Source: Lachnoclostridium phytofermentans (GTDB taxonomy: Bacteria; Bacillota; Clostridia; Lachnospirales; Lachnospiraceae). From it: 64,000 nucleotides of DNA. Both the position numbers and the translations under genes were made by a program. Below the pieces are notes generated by a model. It did no database searches, was not told the origin of the DNA, and saw only the letters and a list, made by a program, of their open reading frames with translations. This document shows positions 25,382 through 34,431 of the stretch, one piece after another (position 1 is the stretch's first letter; each line of letters starts with the position of its first letter). Where the stretch lies: NCBI RefSeq assembly GCF_000733755.1, contig NZ_JPOF01000002.1, positions 248,001 to 312,000 on the forward strand, read 5' to 3'.

Positions 25382-26734
25382 CTAAAAATATTTCTTAACT
25401 AATCTTTTAAAATAATCTCCATAGCCAGCCTTATCTACTGAGACCGCTGCTGTAATTGATAACTTTCCAATTTCTTTTCCTTCATAATAATATGTAATTT
25501 CACCAATCACATCGGTTAAATTAACCGGTGCTTCTAAGGATTCCAGCATTTTAATCTCTTTTGTAATACTTGCAGGATTCGTTCCTTTCATACAAAGATA
25601 GGAGAATTTGGTGTCAAACTTCCCTGAAACAGTTTCCTTAATTCCTTTCTTAACCGCTACTTCCGGTATTTCAAGCCCTTCTCCGTTATCCGTATAGATA
25701 CTACAATTTGCAAAGCCATAATTTAATAATTTAGCAGCTTCTGCAAAACGAGTTTTTGTATCTGGAGCAGCCATAATAACCGCAATTAAGTCCATTCCTT
25801 CTCTTCTTGCTGTTGCTGAGAGGCAATATTTTGCTAATCCAGTGGAACCTGTCTTTAATCCGGTAATTCCCTGATAAGATTTAATCAGCTTATTGGTATT
25901 ATTCAAACCAAATTCAATCTGCCCACGCTTTGTTGTATGAACAAAGGTATCCATCCATACGGTAGAGTAATTACTTATCTCCGGATGTTTCATGATAAGT
26001 TCTCTGCTCATTAAAGCAACATCAAGTGCACTAGTAAAATGGTTGTCGGTATCAAGTCCATAACAATTCACAAAATTTGTATGATTCATCTCAAGCTCTT
26101 TTGCTTTTTCATTCATTTTAGCTACAAATGCTTCCTCCGACCCTGCGATAAATTCAGCCATTGCAACAGAGGCATCATTCGCACTCGCAATCGTAATACA
26201 TTTAATCATCGTATCAACATCCTGAGTCTCAAACGGTTCAAGGAACACCTGAGATCCTCCCATGGAAGCAGCATGCTCGCTGACTGAGACTTGATCTGTC
26301 ATCTTAATCTGTCCACTGTCTAGTGCATCAAAGATTAATAATAACGTCATTATTTTGGTAATACTTGCTGGACGTAATTCTTTCGCTTCGTTTTTTGCAT
26401 AAATAATATGCCCTGTGGAGCCTTCCATCAATACAACAGCTTCACTTGTTAAGCTAAGATCGCCTACTATATCTGCTACCTTATCAAGATCATTCTTAAT
26501 TTGTTCTGCTAGTGGACTTTTAAACTCGACTGCCTCTGTTACAACATTGGTATCGTTTACAGTATCTTTTGTCTTCTCATCTTCCGTATCGTTTGATTTT
26601 TCCTTATTCGCAGTCACCGGATTCTCTTTGTTTGTATCAGACGCGAATGCTCCCATACCACTTTGAAAAAAGAACGTAATAACAATAAGGAAAGCAACTG
26701 CTTTCTTGTGCCAATGATATTTAATTCCTCTCAT
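25382..26734 (-). CDS. D-alanyl-D-alanine carboxypeptidase (DacF-like)
   Basis: A 450-residue S11 penicillin-binding protein. Signal peptide at about residues 10-31, a Lys/Glu/Thr-rich linker (32-70), then the catalytic domain with S124-I-T-K127, S184-A-N186 and K294-T-G296. A PBP5 C-terminal domain follows, and the end YFKRLVKKYF is the amphipathic membrane anchor of this class. It removes terminal D-alanine from peptidoglycan. With pdp nearby the context resembles B. subtilis pdp-dacF, which precedes the spoIIA operon; no spoIIA is present here. It is a paralogue of the DacB-like gene at 20763. The ribosome binding site is weak. Confidence 0.92.
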   Translation of the reverse strand: MRGIKYHWHKKAVAFLIVITFFFQSGMGAFASDTNKENPVTANKEKSNDTEDEKTKDTVNDTNVVTEAVEFKSPLAEQIKNDLDKVADIVGDLSLTSEAVVLMEGSTGHIIYAKNEAKELRPASITKIMTLLLIFDALDSGQIKMTDQVSVSEHAASMGGSQVFLEPFETQDVDTMIKCITIASANDASVAMAEFIAGSEEAFVAKMNEKAKELEMNHTNFVNCYGLDTDNHFTSALDVALMSRELIMKHPEISNYSTVWMDTFVHTTKRGQIEFGLNNTNKLIKSYQGITGLKTGSTGLAKYCLSATARREGMDLIAVIMAAPDTKTRFAEAAKLLNYGFANCSIYTDNGEGLEIPEVAVKKGIKETVSGKFDTKFSYLCMKGTNPASITKEIKMLESLEAPVNLTDVIGEITYYYEGKEIGKLSITAAVSVDKAGYGDYFKRLVKKYF

Positions 26735-26878
26735 AGTAGATTATTCCATTCCAATTAATTACTACTATTTTAGTCCAATTCTTAGATTTTTATGACAAGT
26801 AGAGAGCAAGTTTCCTTCTTTCCTTAGATGTTTTCTAATTCCAAATCTTCCTATGTCCCTGTTTCTCCTCTCCTAATA

Positions 26879-27475
26879 TCACTTTTTCTTATCAAACTCG
26901 TCTTCCACTCTATCAATAACCGTAACTTTACATTCTATACTTCTCCCTTTTGCTTTTGCTGTAATCGTTGCAGTGCCAGGCGACTTTGCAACAACCCTCC
27001 CACGAAAAGATACATCAACTACCGAAGAATTGCTGCTCTCATAAGATTCCCATAGCAGTACCCCCTTTATGTTCAAAACCTTAGATTCTCCTACCTTTAA
27101 GCTTAAGGAAGTATGGTTTAGCTGAATCACACGAACACGACAGCGCAACACCTCACCATCCACTTTAACCTCAATAAAAGCTAATCCAGGCTGATAAGCG
27201 GTTACTTTGCCAAGTTTGTTCACAAATGCCACCTTAAAGTCCGTAGAAGAAAATGTCATCCGTTTATTTACCGTTCTTAACCCTAGGCGAAAGCTTTCAC
27301 CACTTACCATCACTACATCTCTTTCCGTTAAATAAACACCAATTCTAGGTTCATAAAACACGTAACGATAATAAATGGAGGTTCTGGGAAGAATAAATTT
27401 ATAACATATGGAGAATATGATGAAAACAATTAATAATTGCATAATAATTGGCCAAGGATTTCCTGATGATTTCAA
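26879..27475 (-). CDS. Membrane-anchored protein with bacterial Ig-like (Big_2) domain
   Basis: A 198-residue protein: N-terminal helix (about residues 9-27), then about 80 residues that look like a divergent Ig-like unit, then a clear Big_2 domain (about 118-190) with SLKVGESKVLNIKG, SSNSSVVDVSFRGRVVAKSPG and TATITAKAKG. Big_2 domains are extracellular adhesion or spacer modules; a specific role is unknown. The start is taken as TTG 27475 because AAAGGAG is placed about seven bases before it; the first ATG (27442) lies inside the membrane helix. The gene begins just after the terminator of the ABC operon, so it may depend on read-through. Confidence 0.75.
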   Translation of the reverse strand: MKSSGNPWPIIMQLLIVFIIFSICYKFILPRTSIYYRYVFYEPRIGVYLTERDVVMVSGESFRLGLRTVNKRMTFSSTDFKVAFVNKLGKVTAYQPGLAFIEVKVDGEVLRCRVRVIQLNHTSLSLKVGESKVLNIKGVLLWESYESSNSSVVDVSFRGRVVAKSPGTATITAKAKGRSIECKVTVIDRVEDEFDKKK

Positions 27476-27489
27476 ATAAAGCTCCTTTA

Positions 27490-27532
27490 TTAAAAAGGTG
27501 GAACAATCAATATCTTTGTTCCACCTTTTCTT
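27490..27532 (-). terminator. Intrinsic terminator after the FtsX-type permease
   Basis: Arms AAAAGGTGGAACA and TGTTCCACCTTTTT on the minus strand with a ten-base loop, followed by AATAAA. It lies about 90 bases after the permease stop and directly before the ribosome binding site of the Ig-like gene. Confidence 0.8.
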
Positions 27533-27619
27533 ATTTATTCTATCATATTCATAATCTGTGCAGTGATGACCTATTATTTTACTACCTGCTATCTTTTTGT
27601 TTCTCTATCCTTTTTATTC

Positions 27620-30463
27620 TTACTCTACGCTTTTTAATGACTCAATCATATCAATCTTCTTAAGTTTAAAATACATAAAAATACAGATTATCAAGGTAAA
27701 GATCATTGTAATACCTGCGCTTAAAATTAGGCTCGTTGGTTTCACTAATCGTCCAAACATCACCATATCTACTTCGCATGTGATAATAACAAATCGATGA
27801 AGGACGATACCTATTACTGCACCAATTACCATTCCTATGAGTGTAAGAAGATTATTTTCCTTCATTACATAAGAATTTACCTCTCCATCGTAGAAACCAA
27901 GAACTTTTAAGGAAGCAAGCTCACGTTTACGTTCATTGATATTAATATTGCTTAAGTTGTACAGAACAATAAACGCTAACATACCAGCGCAGATGATTAA
28001 TACATAGACAATCACATTTAGGCTTGTAAGCATATCATGTATTCTGTTATTGAATGAGTTTGTCGATGAAATTGCCATAATCTCCTTATTTTTCGCTAAG
28101 AGATCTCGAAATAGATCTTCTTCAAACTCTGTCTGATTGCTTTGATTTAATAATAAAACTTGATTATAGGATGGTTCTTCCCCATATAACGACTGATATA
28201 AGTCCGAGGTCATAAACACATAGTGTCCCATATAATTTTCTGAAATTGCTGTTATTACAGCCTCCTGTTTATGAAAGCTGTCCATCTCAATTGTTATCTT
28301 ATCTCCTACGGATAGCTCCAATAGTTTTGCAAGCTTTTCTGTGACGATAACCCCATCCTCTTTTAATTCATAGTTAGATTTTGTAGTACGATCACGAAAT
28401 GTATAAAAGTCATTAAAATTGCTACCACTCTCCACAACCAATAAAGAAGCAGAACGATTCAAACTACCATTCGAAAACTTCATCGATTTATCGAAAGCAA
28501 AAGTAGCGTCAAGAATTCTCTCATCCGCAAGCATTCTTGGAAGTAACGTATCTCTTTCTTCCATGGTAATCTTATCTGTTAAAGAAATCGATGCATCTTG
28601 ATGGAATAACTCTGTATACTGTAATTCTGACATGACAGAAATAGAATCTCTGATACCAAATCCAACAATTAATAGCGCCATACAGCCTGCAATACCTATT
28701 GTTGTCATAAAGAAACGTTTTTTATAACGAAATAAATTACGAAGCGTTGACTTCTTTGTAAAATTCAATCGATTCCAAATAAAACCTATTCTCTCTAATA
28801 AAATTCTTCTTCCTGCTTTTGGTGCTACTGGACGCATTAGTTGTGCAGGCTCCGCTTTTAAATCCTTCATACATGCCATGAAGGTTGCAAGCATTGTACA
28901 AAGCACAGCTAAAGATCCTGCCATGATTGCATAATAAGGGCGATACGGTGTTGAAATTACCGATAAGGAACCATACATAATCCGGTATGCATTAATTACG
29001 ACATATGGAAATACTTTTTGACCAATCAAGACACCAATAATACTACCACTTACGGTTGCAAAAAGAGCATACTTAATAAATTTACCTGCAATCGCCATCT
29101 TGCCATATCCAAGTGCCTTTAATATACCGATTTGGGTACGCTGCTCATCCACCATTCTGGTCATTGTAGTAAGACATACCAAGGCTGCAACAAAGAAAAA
29201 TATTGCTGGAAAAACCTTTGCGATTGCATCCATACGTTCTGCATCCATCTCAAAAGATACAAAAGACTCGATTGAATCACGATTTAAAACATACCAAGTA
29301 GGATGTTCTATTTTAGCAAGTTCTTCTCTTCCCTTTTGGAGTTCCTCTTCATTCGCTGCAATCTCCTCTTTCGCTTTTGCAAATTGTTCCTTTGCAGAAG
29401 CACTTTGCTCCTCTAACAAAGCTTGCTGTATATTTAGTTCCTCTTGTGAAGCCTTTAATTTTGCTTCCTCTGGAGCGAATAGTTTTTCTATCTCTTCTTT
29501 CGGGTAAGTACCGCTTAAATGGTCTTTCTTATCCTTAAGCTCTTTTTTCATCGAGGTAAGCAAAGTCTTAGCTTCTTCTAAGGAGGATTTTCCTTTTTCG
29601 ATTTCAGCAAAAGTTTCCTCTTCTTTTTGTTTTAAATCTTTTTTTGCCTTTGTTAACTCCTGCTCCCCTTTTTCTAATTCTTCTCTAGGCTCTTTTGTCA
29701 CTTCTTCATATCGAAGGATGCCTCGTTCTTCCGTAATCTCTTCTATATTGTCCTGAACGGTTTTTACAAGGTCTTCGTATTTCGTACTATAGGAATTTAA
29801 CTCCTTGACATCCTCTACCGTTACATAAAGTTCCGTAAACACCTCTTGTTTAAAGTTTTCTTTTGGTAAGATAATGAAGCTACTAATTGACCCATTTCCA
29901 AGGGTACCATTTCCTCTTCCAAACGCCATATAACGAGAGTCCGAACAGCTTCCAACAATGGTTAGTTCAGTCTCCTCAAAATCATCTTTTAAATCACCTT
30001 CTGGTAAGGATAAGGTGATGGTATCGCCTACTTGATAACCGGTATTATCTAATAATAAGGTATCTACCAAGCATTCGCTATTATTCTCTGGGTAGCGTCC
30101 TTCTATTAATTTTGCTTGATTTATCTTATCGTTGAAAGAATATGTCTTAACCACAATGTCAGAGTCCTCTAAACGAACCAAAACATCTTTCGAATATGCC
30201 CCCTCCACCATAGATACGCCGTCTATTTTACTTATTGCATCTACGTCATCCTCCGTTATGCCAAGGGTGGACATCACACGTAAATCCATTAAATTGGTTG
30301 CATCATAATACTCGTCTGCTGACTGCAACATATCATCTTTACAAGCACGTAAACCCGCAAATATAGCTACTCCTAATGCTACGATTAGCAAAATCGATAA
30401 GAATCTAGTCCATGTCTTCTTTAATTCGATTCGAAAATCTTTATGCAGTGCCTTTTTTTTCAT
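27620..30463 (-). CDS. ABC transporter permease, FtsX/MacB type, with coiled-coil insert
   Basis: A 947-residue permease with two FtsX domains. TM1 is at about residues 20-38, followed by an outer domain with a long Lys/Glu coiled coil (about 245-385). A three-helix block (about 425-550), TM at about 590, a second outer domain, and a final three-helix FtsX block (about 815-940) complete it. Such proteins export lipids or peptides, resist antimicrobials or signal, powered by a LolD/MacB-type ATPase encoded upstream. The start at 30463 has GGGGGG four bases upstream; the longer upstream frame is unlikely. The Lys/Glu coiled coil is shared by many clostridial members. Confidence 0.9.
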   Translation of the reverse strand: MKKKALHKDFRIELKKTWTRFLSILLIVALGVAIFAGLRACKDDMLQSADEYYDATNLMDLRVMSTLGITEDDVDAISKIDGVSMVEGAYSKDVLVRLEDSDIVVKTYSFNDKINQAKLIEGRYPENNSECLVDTLLLDNTGYQVGDTITLSLPEGDLKDDFEETELTIVGSCSDSRYMAFGRGNGTLGNGSISSFIILPKENFKQEVFTELYVTVEDVKELNSYSTKYEDLVKTVQDNIEEITEERGILRYEEVTKEPREELEKGEQELTKAKKDLKQKEEETFAEIEKGKSSLEEAKTLLTSMKKELKDKKDHLSGTYPKEEIEKLFAPEEAKLKASQEELNIQQALLEEQSASAKEQFAKAKEEIAANEEELQKGREELAKIEHPTWYVLNRDSIESFVSFEMDAERMDAIAKVFPAIFFFVAALVCLTTMTRMVDEQRTQIGILKALGYGKMAIAGKFIKYALFATVSGSIIGVLIGQKVFPYVVINAYRIMYGSLSVISTPYRPYYAIMAGSLAVLCTMLATFMACMKDLKAEPAQLMRPVAPKAGRRILLERIGFIWNRLNFTKKSTLRNLFRYKKRFFMTTIGIAGCMALLIVGFGIRDSISVMSELQYTELFHQDASISLTDKITMEERDTLLPRMLADERILDATFAFDKSMKFSNGSLNRSASLLVVESGSNFNDFYTFRDRTTKSNYELKEDGVIVTEKLAKLLELSVGDKITIEMDSFHKQEAVITAISENYMGHYVFMTSDLYQSLYGEEPSYNQVLLLNQSNQTEFEEDLFRDLLAKNKEIMAISSTNSFNNRIHDMLTSLNVIVYVLIICAGMLAFIVLYNLSNININERKRELASLKVLGFYDGEVNSYVMKENNLLTLIGMVIGAVIGIVLHRFVIITCEVDMVMFGRLVKPTSLILSAGITMIFTLIICIFMYFKLKKIDMIESLKSVE

Positions 30464-30618
30464 AGTACCCCCCATTCCTGTGCACTTATATTTCACATCA
30501 AAAGTTTGTGACAGTATAGAACAGCACAAAGCCTTTGGTTAAATCGCTTGTTTTTTCACCTAAAATGAGTAAATGTGGTACTGCAATAGCGAAATCGTAG
30601 CACCAATCCACACTCCGT

Positions 30619-31323
30619 TTACCACTCTATCGTTTCAACATCAACAGGATTTTCTATCTTTTTCATCTCCTTTACCTTACCATTACGAATACTGATAAGA
30701 CGATCTGCCATTGGAGCAATCGCAGTATTATGGGTAATGACAATCACTGTCATGCCACGCTTTCTGCACATATCCTGTAGTAATTTTAGGATGGATTTTC
30801 CTGTATTATAATCTAAGGCACCTGTTGGTTCATCGCATAGCAATAATTTTGGATTTTTAGCGAGTGCTCTAGCAATTGAAACTCTCTGCTGCTCCCCTCC
30901 AGATAACTGTGCAGGAAAATTGTTAAGTCGATCGGCAAGCCCAACGTCAGCTAATACATCCTCTGCTTTTAGTGGATCCTTACATATCTGCAACGCAAGT
31001 TCTACATTTTCCTTGGCAGTTAAATTTGGTACTAAATTATAAAACTGAAATACGAAACCAATATCATCCCGACGATAGGTTGTTAACTTTTTCTTATTAA
31101 ATTTGCTTATGTTTTGACCATCTACGATAATATCGCCACTGGTCAGGCTATCCATTCCTCCTAAAATATTAAGTACAGTGGTCTTACCAGCACCACTTGG
31201 TCCAACGATTACAACAAACTCTCCTTTTTCTATTTCAAATGAGACTCCATCCGATGCCTTTATCGTGACATCCCCCATCTGGTATGTTTTTTTTACATCC
31301 TTTAATTCAACGTAAGCTGACAT
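30619..31323 (-). CDS. ABC transporter ATP-binding protein (MacB/LolD type)
   Basis: A 234-residue single ABC domain: Walker [10 protein letters not shown] (41-49), Q-loop [10 protein letters not shown], signature [15 protein letters not shown], Walker [13 protein letters not shown], and H-loop ITHN. The TGALD after Walker B is typical of the MacB/LolD/FtsE group that works with FtsX-type permeases. It drives the permease encoded 155 bases downstream. The start at 31323 follows AGGAGA by about seven bases; the upstream extension to 31386 is not supported. Confidence 0.92.
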   Translation of the reverse strand: MSAYVELKDVKKTYQMGDVTIKASDGVSFEIEKGEFVVIVGPSGAGKTTVLNILGGMDSLTSGDIIVDGQNISKFNKKKLTTYRRDDIGFVFQFYNLVPNLTAKENVELALQICKDPLKAEDVLADVGLADRLNNFPAQLSGGEQQRVSIARALAKNPKLLLCDEPTGALDYNTGKSILKLLQDMCRKRGMTVIVITHNTAIAPMADRLISIRNGKVKEMKKIENPVDVETIEW

Positions 31324-31433
31324 TCTTATATCTCCTATCTTCTTATCCTCAATCTGCTTTTTTACACTTGATACGTTAGAATACACACAAATATTCTATT
31401 CTCACCATACCTTATGATTCCTCATGTTATTTT

Positions 31434-31483
31434 AAAGAAACTGCGGCGTACCTTATAATAAGATAATCGCCGCAGTTTTCTTT
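31434..31483 (-). terminator. Intrinsic terminator of pdp
   Basis: Minus-strand AAAGAAAACTGCGGCG pairs with CGCCGCAGTTTCTTT; the loop is about 19 bases. The stem begins inside the pdp stop codon. The T-run after the stem is only moderate. Confidence 0.7.
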
Positions 31484-32807
31484 AGAATTTAGTTGCTCCG
31501 TCCTTTGTTACTATTCCATGAATATGATTTGGTGCGTTCACTTTTTCACTAGAAATCGTATAAGCTTTTAAGAAGCGTTCCTTTGCTGCGCTTAATTTCT
31601 CTTGATCATTTGCGTATAAAGTAGCAATCGGAGTTTTTGTTGTTACCTCATCTCCAATTTTTGCATGTATCTTCATACCTACCGTTAAATCGATTTCACT
31701 CTCTTTTGTCTCACGACCACCACCAAGGATTAGTGAAGTCATACCGATTTCATCCGTGTGAATATCTGAAACATAACCGTCTTTTGCTGGATAAACAGGT
31801 TCTATAAAAGAAGCCTTTGGAAACAGACTTGTATCATAAACCGGGCTAGCATCCCCACCTTGCGCGGTTACAAATTCCGCAAATTTCCTTAAGGCACTAC
31901 CATCCTTAATCGTATTTAGTAGTAATTCCCGAGCCTCTTCTATGGTTTCTACTCTCTTTGCACCTAGTAACATATAAGAAGCCAGTGTTAAACTAGCATC
32001 CAGCAAATCTTGGGGACCATGACCTGATAATGTGTCTATCGCTTCAATCACTTCCAGATTATTCCCAACTGCAATTCCTAATGGTTGATTCATATCAGAA
32101 ATAACGGCATAGGTTGTACGTCCAACACTATTACCGATGTTTACCATAGTTTGTGCTAATTCAAAAGAACCTTCCATTGTCTTCATAAAAGCACCACTTC
32201 CAGTTTTTACATCCAATACTATAACATCAGCGCCTGCTGCTATTTTCTTACTCATGATAGAGCTAGAAATCAATGAAATATTATCTACCGTTGCTGTAAC
32301 ATCACGAAGCGCATATATTTTTTTATCCGCTGGTGCTAGATTTGCAGTCTGTCCGATGATTGCTAATTTCATACGATTTACATTATCAACAAATTGCTCC
32401 TCAGAAAGAGATGTTGAAAAACCTTGAAAACTCTCTAGTTTATCGATGGTACCTCCTGTATGACCAAGTCCTCTTCCCGACATCTTAGCTACTGGAACCG
32501 ATAGTGCAGCGACCATTGGCCCTATTACAAGGGATGTCTTATCTCCAACTCCACCAGTACTGTGCTTATCTACTTTGATTCCTTCTATGGCTGATAAATC
32601 AAGCATATCACCACTATGTGCCATTGCCATCGTTAATGCTGCTGTTTCTTCGACATTCATTTCTTTTAAGCAAACTGCCATTAAGAAAGCTGACATTTGA
32701 TAGTCTGGAATCGTACCATTGGTATAACCAGAAATAATATATTCAATCTCTTCTTTCGTTAATACCTCTCCATTTTTTTTCTTATTGATTAGGTCATACA
32801 TTCTCAT
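31482..32807 (-). CDS. pdp: Pyrimidine-nucleoside phosphorylase
   Basis: A 441-residue enzyme that splits uridine, thymidine or deoxyuridine with phosphate into base and (deoxy)ribose-1-phosphate. The glycosyltransferase-family-3 helical domain carries MSAFLMAVCLKEMN. The signature SGRGLGHTGGTIDKLES (about residues 109-125) and the phosphate-site DKHSTGGVGDK (about 79-89) are clear, as is the K-rich DVKTGSGAFM. A C-terminal PYNP domain follows. Length is normal. It has its own promoter at 32951-32979 and a terminator at its end. In B. subtilis pdp sits between xerD and dacF, as it roughly does here, although drm and punA are missing. Confidence 0.95.
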   Translation of the reverse strand: MRMYDLINKKKNGEVLTKEEIEYIISGYTNGTIPDYQMSAFLMAVCLKEMNVEETAALTMAMAHSGDMLDLSAIEGIKVDKHSTGGVGDKTSLVIGPMVAALSVPVAKMSGRGLGHTGGTIDKLESFQGFSTSLSEEQFVDNVNRMKLAIIGQTANLAPADKKIYALRDVTATVDNISLISSSIMSKKIAAGADVIVLDVKTGSGAFMKTMEGSFELAQTMVNIGNSVGRTTYAVISDMNQPLGIAVGNNLEVIEAIDTLSGHGPQDLLDASLTLASYMLLGAKRVETIEEARELLLNTIKDGSALRKFAEFVTAQGGDASPVYDTSLFPKASFIEPVYPAKDGYVSDIHTDEIGMTSLILGGGRETKESEIDLTVGMKIHAKIGDEVTTKTPIATLYANDQEKLSAAKERFLKAYTISSEKVNAPNHIHGIVTKDGATKF

Positions 32808-32950
32808 CTTTTCATACCTACCTTTCCAAGCAAGCTTTCTTTTGTAGGCTTTGCTACTATAGTATTATGTTATCTTTCACGACTCTCTACACTCTAAGAT
32901 TATCGAAATTGTTATAAATCATAAGCTTTTTTGAGTTTTTTACTATTATC

Positions 32951-32979
32951 AGTATAACCAATAACTTTTACTTACTCAA
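32951..32979 (-). promoter_or_regulatory. Promoter of pdp
   Basis: Minus-strand TTGAGT (32974-32979), 17-base spacer, TATACT (32951-32956), about 140 bases before the pdp start. Confidence 0.6.
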
Positions 32980-33066
32980 TAGCAATTTAACGATTTTATA
33001 ATAAACTAAGAATTCTTATAATCCTTTAGTAACTGTAACAAAATATTTATAAATGTAAAATTTAAT

Positions 33067-33166
33067 ATCATCCCAAGAATGTTAATAGTGAATAATCCCA
33101 AGAATGTTAATAGTGAATCATCCCAAGAGTGTTAAAATTGAATCATCCCAAGAGTGTTAAAATAGA
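33067..33166. repeat. Four tandem 25-bp repeats upstream of the DAHP synthase promoter
   Basis: Four consecutive 25-bp units at 33067, 33092, 33117 and 33142. Each begins ATCATCCCAAGA (ATAATCCC in the second) and continues with R-TGTTAA and an AT-rich end. Units 1 and 2 share AATGTTAATAG, units 3 and 4 share GTGTTAAAAT, suggesting stepwise doubling. The array ends six bases before the -35 box. Confidence 0.9.
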
Positions 33167-33172
33167 ATATCA

Positions 33173-33201
33173 TTGACGAATAGTGAAAAAAGCATTAGAA
33201 T
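33173..33201 (+). promoter_or_regulatory. Promoter of the DAHP synthase gene
   Basis: TTGACG (33173-33178), 17-base spacer, TAGAAT (33196-33201), about 60 bases before the start codon and directly after the tandem repeat array. Confidence 0.75.
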
Positions 33202-33263
33202 GGTAGCACGTTAATACATTGATTTGTATTTGTGTGACTGTTAAGAAAGGCAAGGTACAAAAC

Positions 33264-34295
33264 ATGAGTTTTAATTATGTTAGAAAAGTTATGACCCCGG
33301 AAGAGTTAAAAAGCGCATTTCCTATGTCGGAGTACGCAACAAGAATAAAAAAAGAACGCGATTTACAAATAAAAGATGTCTTTACCGGAGCTTCCGATAA
33401 GTTCCTTGTCATTATTGGACCGTGTTCTGCCGATAATGAGGATGCTGTACTTGATTATCTATATCGCTTAACCAAATTAGCTGATAAGGTATCTGATAAG
33501 ATAATTATCATCCCAAGAATTTATACCAATAAACCACGAACAACCGGAGAAGGTTATAAAGGTATCAGTCATCAGCCCAATCCAGAAGAAGAACCAAATC
33601 TTCAAGAAGGTTTGATTGCAATGCGAAAAATGCATCTGCGTGCGATCAATGAAACTGGACTAACTGCGGCAGATGAGATGTTATATTCCGAAAACTGGCC
33701 ATATGTCGATGATATGTTATCTTATGTTGCTGTTGGTGCACGTTCTGTTGAGGACCAACAACACCGATTAACAATCAGTGGTATGGATGTTCCTGCCGGT
33801 ATGAAAAATCCAACCTCTGGTGATTTATCCGTTATGCTAAATTCCTGTATTGCAGCACAGGCTTCTCACACATTCCTCTATCGTACTTGGGAAGTTCAAA
33901 CAGATGGTAATCCATTAGCGCATACGATCCTTCGTGGAGCTGTAAATAAGCATGGTCAATGTATCCCAAATTATCATTATGAAGACTTAAATCGTTTGCT
34001 CATGATGTATAATGAATTACCAAATCTCTTAAATCAAGCAACTATAGTAGATGCAAACCATGCAAATTCAAGCAAGCAATATTATGAACAGCCTAGAATT
34101 GTAAAAGAGGTGCTTCATTCCCGTAAGGTAAATGAGCAAATTGCAAAGTTAGTAAAAGGTGTTATGGTAGAAAGCTACATAGAAGAAGGGAACCAAAAAG
34201 TTGAAGAGCACATCTATGGAAAGTCCATTACCGATGCTTGTATTGGATGGGATACTACTGAAAAACTAATTTATACCATTGCAGATAACATATAG
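33264..34295 (+). CDS. 3-deoxy-7-phosphoheptulonate (DAHP) synthase, class I
   Basis: A 343-residue AroF/AroG/AroH-type enzyme, which condenses phosphoenolpyruvate and erythrose-4-phosphate in the first step of aromatic amino acid synthesis. Markers are the PEP-binding IIGPCSADNEDAVLDYL (about residue 51), PRIYTNKPRTTGEGYKG, VGARSVEDQQHR, the KNPTSGDL loop, and the metal-binding DANHANS region near the C-terminus. The start at 33264 is placed after AAGG; the longer frame from 33219 has no site. It is monocistronic, with its own promoter and terminator. The product is normally feedback-regulated by an aromatic amino acid; which one cannot be told here. It could equally be named aroF, aroG or aroH. 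Confidence 0.94.
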   Translation: MSFNYVRKVMTPEELKSAFPMSEYATRIKKERDLQIKDVFTGASDKFLVIIGPCSADNEDAVLDYLYRLTKLADKVSDKIIIIPRIYTNKPRTTGEGYKGISHQPNPEEEPNLQEGLIAMRKMHLRAINETGLTAADEMLYSENWPYVDDMLSYVAVGARSVEDQQHRLTISGMDVPAGMKNPTSGDLSVMLNSCIAAQASHTFLYRTWEVQTDGNPLAHTILRGAVNKHGQCIPNYHYEDLNRLLMMYNELPNLLNQATIVDANHANSSKQYYEQPRIVKEVLHSRKVNEQIAKLVKGVMVESYIEEGNQKVEEHIYGKSITDACIGWDTTEKLIYTIADNI

Positions 34296-34332
34296 TCTAG
34301 CGAATCGTACCTAAAAATCCTGATATATACTT

Positions 34333-34408
34333 TAAAAGGGAACAAATAAGTTAATCCAACATAAAGCTATTATGCTTCACCTTAGGATAACTTAGATGTT
34401 CCCTTTTC
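34333..34408. terminator. Long terminator hairpin after the DAHP synthase gene
   Basis: Arms AAAAGGGAACA..AGTTA.TCC and GGATAACT..TGTTCCCTTTT enclose a loop of about 30 bases. It is symmetric enough to serve both the DAHP synthase gene and the convergent xerD-like gene. Confidence 0.75.
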
Positions 34409-34431
34409 TAATGTTACTAATCGTTTCATAA

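Larger units (their letters stand above)
32808..33263. other. Divergent intergenic region between pdp and DAHP synthase
   Basis: About 450 bases with two opposing promoters and a four-copy tandem repeat, listed separately. No coding region is seen. Confidence 0.6.

Noticed and set aside
20763-26734. Recent duplication of the two D,D-carboxypeptidase genes
   Set aside because: They share catalytic motifs but differ widely in linkers and C-terminal domains, so they look like old paralogues of DacB and DacF type.
33067-33166. Possible CRISPR array
   Set aside because: The 25-bp units are directly adjacent with no spacers, and no cas genes are present.
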